Source: Planctomycetota bacterium
GTDB taxonomy: Bacteria; Planctomycetota; UBA1135; GCA-002686595
Length of the DNA stretch: 6,523 nt
Reading direction: 5' to 3'
Assembly: GCA_013140785.1 (NCBI GenBank)
Contig: JABFRZ010000407.1
Location: 1 to 6,523 of the forward strand
Part shown: positions 1-6,523 of the stretch, piece by piece
Numbering within the stretch: position 1 is the stretch's first letter
Layout of the letters: each line of letters starts with the position of its first letter
Translations under genes and position numbers: made by a program
Notes under the pieces: model-generated
What the model was told of the DNA's origin: nothing
Database searches by the model: none
What the model saw: the letters and a program-made list of their open reading frames with translations, nothing else

Positions 1-36
1 CCTGGATCGCCACCCTTGCCTGGATCGCCACCCTTG
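1..36 (+). repeat. 18-bp in-frame tandem repeat, two copies (left edge)
   Basis: CCTGGATCGCCACCCTTG occurs twice in perfect tandem at 1-18 and 19-36, and ATGGTG follows. In gene A's frame each copy encodes PGSPPL. The unit uses CCT, GGA, CCA and TTG codons, which are uncommon in the surrounding gene. The same unit ends the window. Confidence 0.95.
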
Positions 37-1335
37 ATGGTGCCCCCCGACCACGACGAGTACGTGCTCGTGAAGGGCGAGCAGCTCGTGCCGAAGGACG
101 GCGTCTACGAGCTGCACTTCACCGAGGAGCTGCGCGAGGTCACCTATCTCGATCGCATCCGCCTCGACGTGGTGGACCACCCGGCGGACAGCGAGGTCTT
201 CCCGAACGAGCGCTTCTCGTTCCCGCCCTTTCCCGTGGCGCACACGCACACCGTGAAGGAGCCGCTGCTGCCGCTCTCGGCCGTGGACCAGAACGGCAAG
301 GACTGGCGCGACGAGCTCGCGCGCGACGACAAGAGCTTCGCGATTCCGTTCGAGAGCTTGAACGGCCCCTACCGCGGCCTGGCCACGCCCACCACGCTCG
401 AGCTCGCCTTCGATCCCGCGCGCGTGCAGGCGGCCGCGCAGCTGCGTCTCTTCCTGAACGGCTGGTTCTACTGGACCGACGCCTCGGTCAACCTGGCGGT
501 CGCGCGCCATCCCGACTTCGAGTTCATCCCGCCGCTCTTGTCCGTGCCCGACGGCAACGGGGGTTGGAAGGAGTGCGGCTCGATCGGCTTCCCGGCCGGC
601 AAGCTGAAGACGATGGCCGTGGACGTGAGTGCGCTCCTGAACCGGGACGACCCGCGCATCCGGCTCTTCTCGACGCTGCGGCTCTACTGGGATTCGATCC
701 GGCTCGCGACCGACGCCGACAACGCGCCGCTCGTCACGACGCCGCTCGAGCCGCTCTCGGCGCACTTGTGGCAGCGCGGCTTCTCGCGCTCCTTCCCGCT
801 GCTCGGCGAGCACGACTGCGAGTGGTTCGTGTGGGACGAGCTCGAGCCCGAGCCGCGCTGGAACCAGCACCCCGGGCTCTACACCAAGCTCGGCGAGACG
901 CGCCCGTTGCTGGCCGCGATCGACGATCGCTTCGTGGTGATGGGCGCGGGCGACGCGCTGAGCGTGCGCTTCGACGCGCGCGAGCTCCCGCCGCTCCCGC
1001 CGGGCTGGCGCCGCGACTATCTCGTGTTCCTCGACGGCTGGGCCAAGGACCGCGACCCGAACACGCTCGAGGCGCTCTTCGTCGAGCCGCTGCCCTTCCA
1101 CGGCATGAGCGCCTACCCCTACCGGGACGACGAGCGCTACCCCGACGACGAAGAGCACCGCGCCTACCGGCGCGAATGGAACACGCGCCCCGCCACGCGC
1201 TGGATCGAGCCGCTGGTCTCGCCGCGAGGCGGCGAAAACGCCGTGCTCACCAGGACGCCGAGCGGTCGGACGAATCGCCTTGAGCCGGCGGAGTCAGCGT
1301 TCCTCGGTCAGCGGCCCGCGCAGCACGGTCTCTAG
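1..1335 (+). CDS. CRTAC1-type lipoprotein, C-terminal part (gene A, open at left edge)
   Basis: The frame is open from base 1 to TAG at 1333-1335 (444 codons) and has no convincing start of its own. TTG 16 and ATG 37 are in frame, but neither has a Shine-Dalgarno sequence and both fall in the middle of a domain. The protein matches, from memory of the family, the long region that follows ASPIC/UnbV in large bacterial CRTAC1 proteins. Landmarks are VPPDHDEYV near base 43, EELREVTYLDRIRLDVVDHP near 124, FYWTDASVN near 466, GFPAGKLKT near 586, LPPGWRRDYLVFLDGW near 993 and FHGMSAYPY near 1096. Joined to the right-edge fragment through the shared 23 bp, it would be residues 754-1197 of one protein. 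The last dozen codons overlap the end of gene B and look unconserved. It has no enzyme motif; a structural or binding role outside the membrane is inferred. Confidence 0.88.
   Translation, partial: PGSPPLPGSPPLMVPPDHDEYVLVKGEQLVPKDGVYELHFTEELREVTYLDRIRLDVVDHPADSEVFPNERFSFPPFPVAHTHTVKEPLLPLSAVDQNGKDWRDELARDDKSFAIPFESLNGPYRGLATPTTLELAFDPARVQAAAQLRLFLNGWFYWTDASVNLAVARHPDFEFIPPLLSVPDGNGGWKECGSIGFPAGKLKTMAVDVSALLNRDDPRIRLFSTLRLYWDSIRLATDADNAPLVTTPLEPLSAHLWQRGFSRSFPLLGEHDCEWFVWDELEPEPRWNQHPGLYTKLGETRPLLAAIDDRFVVMGAGDALSVRFDARELPPLPPGWRRDYLVFLDGWAKDRDPNTLEALFVEPLPFHGMSAYPYRDDERYPDDEEHRAYRREWNTRPATRWIEPLVSPRGGENAVLTRTPSGRTNRLEPAESAFLGQRPAQHGL
1294..1335. other. 42-bp convergent overlap of gene A and gene B 3' ends
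   Basis: Gene A's TAG at 1333-1335 lies inside the last codons of gene B, and gene B's TGA at 1296-1294 lies inside the last codons of gene A. No hairpin with a T-tract is visible here, so neither transcript has an obvious intrinsic terminator at this junction. The complementary tails would overlap in the two mRNAs. Confidence 0.8.
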
Positions 1336-4200
1336 CCTTCCCTCCGCCGTGAGGATGAGCGTCGTGGGCAAGGACAAGCGTTCGAGGTCGAGGATCTTCT
1401 CGACGGCAACGCTGCCCGCGGGCGCTGGGATCCCCGCTCTCGGAAGGAAGAAGGCCGGCACCTTCGGCGCCTTCGCCACGAGCAGCTCGAGCGCCGCCGG
1501 GCGATCTTCCGGCACGTCCAGGCTCAGGGTGACGACGATCATCTCGCCGTCCTCGTGGCGCCGCGCGAGCAGGGGCAGCTCGTTCACGCAGGGTGCGCAG
1601 TAGCTCGCCCAGAGGTTGAGCAGCACGGGCTTTCCGCGCCCGAGCGCGCGGACGTCGAGCACGCGCGATCCACCGTCGGCGTCGGCCAAAGCCAGGCTCG
1701 GGAACAAGTCGCCCTCGCTCAAGTGCAGCCCCTGCGGGAGCGGGTCGGGCAGCGGCCGCGGCCGTGCGGCATAGGGCTCGGCCTTGCCCGAGCCCTCCAC
1801 CAGCGTCGCGCGCGTGCCCGCGGCCAGCCGGCCGAACGACTCGCGCGCCCCACCCGGCCAGAGCACCTCGACCTCGGCCTCCGCGGCGCTCCCGAGCCCG
1901 AAGACGAGCTCCCTGGATCGGCACGAGAGGAAGCCGTCCCCGCGCGCCACGTTCTGCGCCACGGGGCCGAGCGGTCCGTGGACCGTCACGACCGCGCCGA
2001 TGGCCTCGTACTGCGAGCGCGTGGCCGCGAGCCGCAGCTTGACGAAGCCGTGCGTGCCGGGCTCGAGCGCATCGTTGCGGTAGAGCGCGTGGCGCTCGCG
2101 CTGGATGTTGTGGACGAAGAGGTCCACGTCGCCGTCGTCGTCGAAGTCGGCGGCCAGCGCGGCGCGCGAGTCGTTGGGACTGTCCGCGCCCGAGACATCC
2201 GAGAGGTCCACGAAGCGCCCGCCGGCGTTGATCCAGGTCTTGTTGCGCTCGAAGCCGCTGAAGGAGAAGCCCTGCTCGAACATCTGCGCGCTGTGGAAGC
2301 CGCGGTAGGCGGGACTGTTCACGGACGCCTTCGCCGCCACGCTCTTCTCGACCCCCTGCTCCAGCGAGGACGCCACCACGTGGCGCCAGTAGGTGCTTCA
2401 TGTGTCCGCGGCCGTGTCGCCGGTCACGAAGCCGCTGCAGCAATAGATGTCGAGCCGGCCGTCGAGGTCGAGGTCGAAGAGCGCCGGGGCCCAGGCCCAG
2501 CTCGCGCCCACGCCACCCTGCTTGCTCGGTAGCAGCTCGAAGGTCGCGCCGCGGCTCTGGAAGATCGAGTTGCCCGCGGCGAGCTTCGAAAGGTCCTTCC
2601 AGGTCCCGTCCTTCGTCGCCATGCGCTCGAGGATGCGCCGCCCGGCGGTCGAGGACATGTTGGCCACGTACAGGTCGAGGCGCGCGTCGTTGTCGAGGTC
2701 GCCCCAGGTGACGCCCATGCCGTTGCCGAGATCGGAGACCCCGCGCGTGCCGGCCTCGTCGGTGAAGTGGCCCGTGCCGTCGTTCACCCACAGGGAGTTC
2801 ACGCCGTAGTCGTTGGCGACGTAGAGGTCGGTGTCGCCGTCGGCGTCGAAGTCGGCCGCGGCCGAGGCATAGGACCAGCTCGTGTCGATGAGGCCGCGCG
2901 CGGCGGCTTCCTCGACGAAGCGCTGGCCCTCAGGTTGCGCCCCCAGATTGTGATAGAAGCGGTCCGGCGTGCCGTTCGTGGCCTGGATCCAGGAGTTGTT
3001 GGGCTCCGTATCGACCCTGCCGTAGTTGCACACGTAGAGGTCCAGGTTCCCGTCGCGGTCGGCGTCCAGCGCGGTCAGCGAGTATCCGTGGCACAGGTCG
3101 CCGAAGCCGAGTTCGGCGCCGCGCTCGCTGAAGCGGCCCTGGCCGTCGTTCACCCACAAACGCAGCGGGTTGCCACCCACCTCGGTGCTCGAGCTCCAAC
3201 CCACGTCGGCCAGCGCCAGGTCCTGATCGCGGTCGTTGTCGAAGTCGAAAAAAACCGCGCCGGTTCCGCCCGCGGGCTGCGCGACCCCGCGCGCTTCGGC
3301 CTCGTCCACGAAACCGCCTTCGGGCCGCGCGCGGTAGAGGAAATTCTGCGGCCGGCTCGGGACGAAGAGGTCCTCGAGCCCGTCGCCGTCCACGTCCCCG
3401 AGCGCCGCGCCGTTCCAGGCGAAGCTCTGATTCCCGGGGCGGCCGAAGCGGATGCCCGCGTGCGCGACGCCGGCGGAAGTGGCCACGTCGGTGAAGAGCG
3501 GCGCGGGGCGCTCGACCTGGTCCAGAGACGTGAGGGCGAAGCGCGTCATGACCCAGCGCCCGGAGCGGCTCTCCACCCGCGTCTCCGCCCAGATCACGAG
3601 CGAGCGCGGTCCGCCGTGCTCGTCCGCGCCGATGAAGGTCCACTGCTGGCGCACATTGCCCCAAGCCGGCAGCCCGCTCTGGAACTCCGCCGCCTTGACC
3701 TTCGGGGTCACGGCCTCGACGCGCGCCCACGGACCGATGAGCTCCTTCAGGCCGGCCAAAAAAGCTGGCCCAGCGACGATGGCGGGATGCGCGACGTCGG
3801 CGCTGCGCTTCCGGGCTCCCAGCGCGAGCTCCTCGTCCTTCCCGACCGGAAGCGGGGCAAGCCCGTGGCCGGCGAACTCCGGCGCGAACCATGCCTCGGC
3901 CGCGCCAAAGTCGCGCCGGCGCAGTTTGTCGGCCAGCTCGACCAGGCTGTTGGCCACGGCCTCGGAAGAATCCTCGACCGCATCGAGATTGACGACGCGC
4001 GCATCCGGCGCGACGAGCTCGATCGTGGCGGGCAGATCGAGCGGCACAGAGATGTGCGCGGAGAGAGCTCGGGCGCCGGGCGCGTTCGCGATCCCCTTGG
4101 AGTCGGCCTCCGGTTCGGCCGGCGAGCAGGCCACCCACGCGAGAGCCGCGAGGATCGAGCCCAAGCGGAGGAGTCTGTTCTCAGAAAGTGCCTTGCTCAT
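1294..4200 (-). CDS. CRTAC1-TlpA fusion lipoprotein with in-frame TGA at codon 601 (gene B, candidate selenoprotein)
   Basis: Read from ATG 4200 to TGA 1296-1294, this is 968 residues if the TGA at 2400-2398 is decoded. Residues 1-25 form an export signal ending WVAC, a weak lipobox. Residues about 75-232 resemble an NTF2-like fold (VELADKLRRRDFGAAEAWF; inferred). The family start LFTDVATSAGVAH is near 236. Asp-rich calcium loops (DxDxDGxxD type) lie near 268, 318, 378, 449, 500, 575 and 684. ASPIC/UnbV spans about 719-789 (AIGAVVTVHGP, VEVLWPGGARESF). A TlpA-like thioredoxin domain fills 829-968, with WASYCAPC (Cys868, Cys871) and a cis-Pro candidate in LSLPTTL (Pro945). The frame and homology are continuous through the TGA, which sits in DT-stop-STYWRHVV. 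A redox role at the cell surface is inferred from the thioredoxin domain. A recent nonsense mutation or base-call error at codon 601 remains possible. Confidence 0.85.
2369..2397 (-). promoter_or_regulatory. bSECIS-like hairpin just downstream of the TGA
   Basis: In the gene B mRNA, GGCGCCAC (2387-2380) pairs with GUGGCGUC (2376-2369). The eight pairs include one G-U wobble and close a three-base loop, GUG, at 2379-2377. The loop starts 18 nt after the UGA. This agrees with what I know of bacterial SECIS elements: a short stem-loop inside the coding region, G among the first two loop bases, and a UGA-to-loop distance of about 16-37 nt. The E. coli fdhF loop lies at the same distance, with its key GU one base later. 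The bulged U of the E. coli element is absent. In GC-rich DNA such a stem could arise by chance. Confidence 0.5.
2398..2400 (-). other. In-frame TGA, candidate selenocysteine codon (Sec601)
   Basis: This codon is the only stop in gene B's frame between 4200 and 1294. The residues before it (DIYCCSGFVTGDTAADT) and after it (STYWRHVVASSLEQGV) form one continuous CRTAC1-family stretch between the sixth and seventh calcium loops. No frameshift is needed. The first in-frame start after it, GTG 2379, has no ribosome binding site and would begin inside a domain. A SECIS-like hairpin follows directly. Whole-code reassignment of TGA is unlikely, because TGG is used freely for Trp and gene B itself ends in TGA. 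The alternatives are a sequencing error or a pseudogene. Confidence 0.6.
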
Positions 4201-4241
4201 GCGTACATTGTGACTCCGTTCCCCGGCCCGGTACCACGCTC
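4201..4241. promoter_or_regulatory. 41-bp divergent gap between genes A and B
   Basis: This is the only non-coding stretch in the window and must serve the 5' ends of both genes. On the minus strand GGAG (4217-4214) lies 13 nt before ATG 4200, farther than ideal for a ribosome binding site. On the plus strand nothing resembling a Shine-Dalgarno precedes GTG 4242. I see no convincing -35/-10 pair inside it, so any promoters probably extend into the opposite gene's first codons. Shared regulation of the two genes is possible but not shown. Confidence 0.35.
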
Positions 4242-6523
4242 GTGCTCGCCCATTCTCCCACACCCACTGAGCGGATCGCGCGGGCCTCGACGGCCCTGAT
4301 TGCCTTTTGTCTTTCGGCCTGTGGCCCGGCGCGCGAGCCGACGGGGGTCACGCCCGAGATGGTGATCGCCCGCGACCGTGCAGCCGACCTGGCGGCACGG
4401 GCCCAGTGGCGCGAGGCGCTGGCGGTGCTCCAGCCGCTGGTGCTGCCCGAGGACGCCGCGCTCGAGGACCTCCTGCGCGCCGCCAATGCACAGCTGGCGA
4501 TCAAGGACGAGGAGAACCAGGTCGAGAGGGCCACGCCCTGGATCGAGCGCGCCGAACGCCTGGCGCCAACCACTGCGCCGGCCAGCGAGCCCGTGCTGCT
4601 GTGGTGCCGCCATCGACTGGCCGCCATCCAGTACGACACCCACACCTCGCTCGGCTACCTGCGGCGCCTGCGCTCGTTGCTGCCGGGGGATTACAGCGTG
4701 GGCTTGGCCCTGGCCTCGGCCCTCGATGACATGGACGAACCCGCGGCCGAAGAAGAGGCGCAGAAGATCTACCGTGAGCTGCTGCGTGTCCCGGCGGAGC
4801 ACTCCGGCAGCTGGCGCATGACGGTGCTCTATCGCCTAGCCCAGACCCTGGTGCGCCAAGGGAGCTCGTCCGAGGCCGAGCCCTTGTTCGCGGAGATGGC
4901 CGTGCTCGAAAACCGGGGCCTCTCGCGCCCAGGCGTGCCCCAGCACGAGTCGGACACGCTGGGCGCCGTGCGCCCCCACACCCCGGGCCTCTTCGAGCGC
5001 CCTGCGCCGAGTACGCGCGAGACGCGTTTCCAGGTGCAAGAGCGCGTGCCCGGAAGGGGTGATCGCGGGACGCGCATCGTAGAGCTCACCCACGGCTCGA
5101 CTCAGGACGTGGGCGACAAACAGGGTGCGAGCCAGGAGGAACTGTACTCGTTCGAGCCGCGCGCAACGCTCGTGACCTTCGGGCCGCGCGGCATCGCGCT
5201 CTCGCTGAGTGGGGAGGCCACCCGCGTGCTCAGCGAAGGAGAGGTCCTGGATCTGGTGCCGCTCGATCGCATGAACGTCGGCGCGGTCAAGGGCGCCGAC
5301 GCATTGAAGAAGAGCGGTGATCGCGAGCTCGATCTCGTCTACGCCGTCGCGCGCGAGGGCGCGACCGAGCTTTACCTGCTGGAGAACGTGGGCGGGAAGT
5401 GGACGAAGCGACCGGAGCCTCTGGCCACACTCCCACCCCTGGCTGGGCCGGGCCAGCTCCTCGAGCTCGACTACGACCACGATGGCGACGTCGATGTGCT
5501 GGCCTGCACGGTGCAAGGCCCACGGCTGCTGCGCAACGACGGACTCGACGGCTCGGGCGCGCTCACGGACGCAACGGCCGAGGCCGGACTGCCGCGCGGG
5601 GACTTCCGTGCGTTCAGCGAGGACCTTGATCGCGACAACGACGTCGATCTCCTGTTCGTCGAGCGCGCGAGCGGCGCCGTGCACCTGGCCAGCAACGAGC
5701 GCGGCGGACGCTTCTCGGATGCGAGCGCGAGTCTGCCCGCCGGCCTGCGCGGAAGCTGGATCGTCGCGGCCGACCTCGACGGCGACTCGTGGGTCGATCT
5801 GGCGGTCTTCGGGGACGAGCTCGCGCTGTACGCGCGCACCGCGACGGGTGCTTGGCGCTCCGAAGCGCGGTGCTTCCCGCTTGCGAGCGCGCCGGCGGGA
5901 GAGCCGCGCGCGGTGGATTGGGACCTCGACGGCGCCTTCGATCTCCTCTGGCCTTGCGCCGATCGCCCGGCGGCCGGACTCCTCGCGCCCGGCTTCGCGT
6001 CCGGCGGCGTCGCCTTCGTTCTCGGGCAGAGCTTCTCCGCCCAGAAGACCGGCGTGGTCACGCTCGACGTGTCCGATCTCGACGCCGACCTCGACCTCGA
6101 CCTCCTGCGCCTCGACGGGAGCGGGGTACGCGCCTACCTGACCGAAGGCCAGGGCGGCGGACTCGCGCTCGCCCTGCAAGGACACAAGGACAACGCACGC
6201 GGCCTCGGCGCGGTCGTCGAGCTACGCGCGGGGCTCGACTATCGGCGCTTCTACTACCGGGGCAGGCCGGAGCTGGTCGGGTTCGGCGGTAAGGCGGTCG
6301 ACGTGGTGCGGGTCACCTGGCCGAACGGAGTCGTGCAGAGCAACTTTGGCTTCCAGCTAGGCGCAGCGCGGCTGGTGTCTCAGCGGCTCGGGCAGCTCGG
6401 CTCGTGTCCGTTCCTCTACACCTGGAACGGGACGACCTACGAGTTCGTCAGCGACGTCCTCGGCATCACGCCGCTCGGCCTGCCCATGGCGCCGGGGCTA
6501 CCTGGATCGCCACCCTTGCCTGG
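4242..6523 (+). CDS. CRTAC1-type lipoprotein: TPR, FG-GAP/VCBS, ASPIC/UnbV (gene A, open at right edge)
   Basis: The frame runs from GTG 4242 to the window edge without a stop (760 codons). This start puts a hydrophobic signal before a clear lipobox, LSAC, with Cys27 as the predicted lipidation site; there is no good Shine-Dalgarno, and the next start, ATG 4359, would lose the signal. Residues about 40-210 are Ala/Leu/Glu-rich helical repeats that look TPR-like. Asp-rich FG-GAP/VCBS calcium loops follow near residues 410, 461, 511, 559 and 612, several of them degenerate. Residues about 645-705 resemble ASPIC/UnbV (GLGAVVELRAG, VDVVRVTWPNG). CPFLYTWNG at 722 and DVLGITPLGLPMAPG open the family's C-terminal region, which continues at base 1 of the window. 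The right end lies inside an 18-bp coding repeat. The gene is divergent from gene B. The partner and substrate are unknown, and extracellular or periplasmic binding is inferred. Confidence 0.9.
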   Translation, partial: MLAHSPTPTERIARASTALIAFCLSACGPAREPTGVTPEMVIARDRAADLAARAQWREALAVLQPLVLPEDAALEDLLRAANAQLAIKDEENQVERATPWIERAERLAPTTAPASEPVLLWCRHRLAAIQYDTHTSLGYLRRLRSLLPGDYSVGLALASALDDMDEPAAEEEAQKIYRELLRVPAEHSGSWRMTVLYRLAQTLVRQGSSSEAEPLFAEMAVLENRGLSRPGVPQHESDTLGAVRPHTPGLFERPAPSTRETRFQVQERVPGRGDRGTRIVELTHGSTQDVGDKQGASQEELYSFEPRATLVTFGPRGIALSLSGEATRVLSEGEVLDLVPLDRMNVGAVKGADALKKSGDRELDLVYAVAREGATELYLLENVGGKWTKRPEPLATLPPLAGPGQLLELDYDHDGDVDVLACTVQGPRLLRNDGLDGSGALTDATAEAGLPRGDFRAFSEDLDRDNDVDLLFVERASGAVHLASNERGGRFSDASASLPAGLRGSWIVAADLDGDSWVDLAVFGDELALYARTATGAWRSEARCFPLASAPAGEPRAVDWDLDGAFDLLWPCADRPAAGLLAPGFASGGVAFVLGQSFSAQKTGVVTLDVSDLDADLDLDLLRLDGSGVRAYLTEGQGGGLALALQGHKDNARGLGAVVELRAGLDYRRFYYRGRPELVGFGGKAVDVVRVTWPNGVVQSNFGFQLGAARLVSQRLGQLGSCPFLYTWNGTTYEFVSDVLGITPLGLPMAPGLPGSPPLP
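6501..6523 (+). repeat. Terminal direct repeat: same 18-bp unit plus five bases (right edge)
   Basis: These 23 bases are identical to bases 1-23, in the same orientation and the same reading frame (PGSPPL, then PG). Overlapping the two ends gives a 6,500-bp unit with two tandem copies of the unit; overlapping only the final five bases would give three copies. Both keep gene A in frame, because the unit is six codons long. The direct orientation argues against sequencing adapters, which would be inverted. Confidence 0.95.

Noticed and set aside
1..36. CRISPR array or inverted-repeat insertion-sequence end
   Set aside because: The 18-bp units are adjacent without spacers, are direct rather than inverted, and lie in frame inside a coding region.
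1294..2379. Separate minus-strand gene starting at GTG 2379, after the TGA
   Set aside because: No Shine-Dalgarno precedes it, it would start inside the conserved WRHVV stretch, and it has no export signal although it carries a TlpA-like domain. It reads as the continuation of gene B in the same frame.
2369..2387. The hairpin after the TGA as a transcription terminator
   Set aside because: No T-tract follows the stem, and coding homology continues for 360 codons downstream.
2398..2400. TGA read as Trp or Gly through an alternative genetic code
   Set aside because: The known bacterial lineages with such codes are mostly AT-rich. Here TGG is used throughout and gene B ends with TGA.
1555..2532. 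Plus-strand open frame of 325 codons opposite gene B
   Set aside because: Low-complexity antisense shadow with no domain and no ribosome binding site. It also spans the TGA region antisense without any feature of its own.
1247..2791. Minus-strand open frame of 514 codons
   Set aside because: Arg/Ala/Gly-rich shadow in another frame of gene B, with no recognisable domain; typical of very GC-rich DNA.
4201..4263. Upstream start for gene B at 4263
   Set aside because: It would add 21 Arg-rich residues before the signal peptide and overlap gene A's start. ATG 4200 gives a normal signal n-region.
2767..4299. Plus-strand open frame of 510 codons opposite gene B
   Set aside because: Antisense shadow of gene B. 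Its Val/Glu repeats mirror the Asp-rich codons of the calcium loops.
4836..6185. Minus-strand open frame of 449 codons opposite gene A
   Set aside because: Antisense shadow. Gene A's frame has the lipobox, FG-GAP loops and ASPIC/UnbV; this one has none.
1..6523. Ordinary plasmid or phage genome
   Set aside because: No rep, par, mob, integrase, terminase or capsid gene and no iteron-like array is visible; nearly every base belongs to two chromosomal-type lipoprotein genes.

Overview
The window is very GC-rich DNA, with G or C at nearly every third codon position, and it is almost entirely coding. It holds two large genes, both for predicted exported lipoproteins of the CRTAC1 type (FG-GAP/VCBS calcium-loop repeats followed by an ASPIC/UnbV domain). 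This family and base composition suit an environmental bacterium of the Planctomycetota, Acidobacteriota or Myxococcota kind, but nothing here fixes the phylum. There are no rRNA, tRNA, CRISPR, transposase, plasmid replication or phage genes.

Layout. Bases 1-1335 (+) are the C-terminal part of gene A, open at the left edge. Bases 4200-1294 (-) are gene B: an export signal, a probable NTF2-like region, seven Asp-rich calcium loops, an ASPIC/UnbV domain and a C-terminal TlpA-like thioredoxin domain with a CAPC active site. Bases 4242-6523 (+) are the N-terminal part of gene A, open at the right edge: lipoprotein signal, TPR-like helices, FG-GAP-like loops, an ASPIC/UnbV segment and the start of the family's long C-terminal region. 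Genes A and B diverge from a 41-bp gap (4201-4241), and their 3' ends overlap by 42 bp (1294-1335).

Two things stand out. First, gene B is interrupted at codon 601 by an in-frame TGA (2400-2398), and the same frame continues with clear family homology on the other side. Directly downstream the mRNA can form an 8-bp hairpin with a GUG loop starting 18 nt after the UGA, which is the geometry of a bacterial SECIS. Gene B is therefore a candidate selenoprotein: a CRTAC1 protein with selenocysteine at position 601 and a thioredoxin domain on the same chain.

Second, the last 23 bases equal the first 23. They consist of an 18-bp unit encoding Pro-Gly-Ser-Pro-Pro-Leu. Joining the ends through this overlap gives a 6,500-bp closed unit in which gene A becomes one uninterrupted reading frame of about 1,197 residues. 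The source is thus a circular molecule, a tandemly duplicated segment, or a contig folded on itself at a tandem repeat. The absence of any replication gene argues against an ordinary plasmid.
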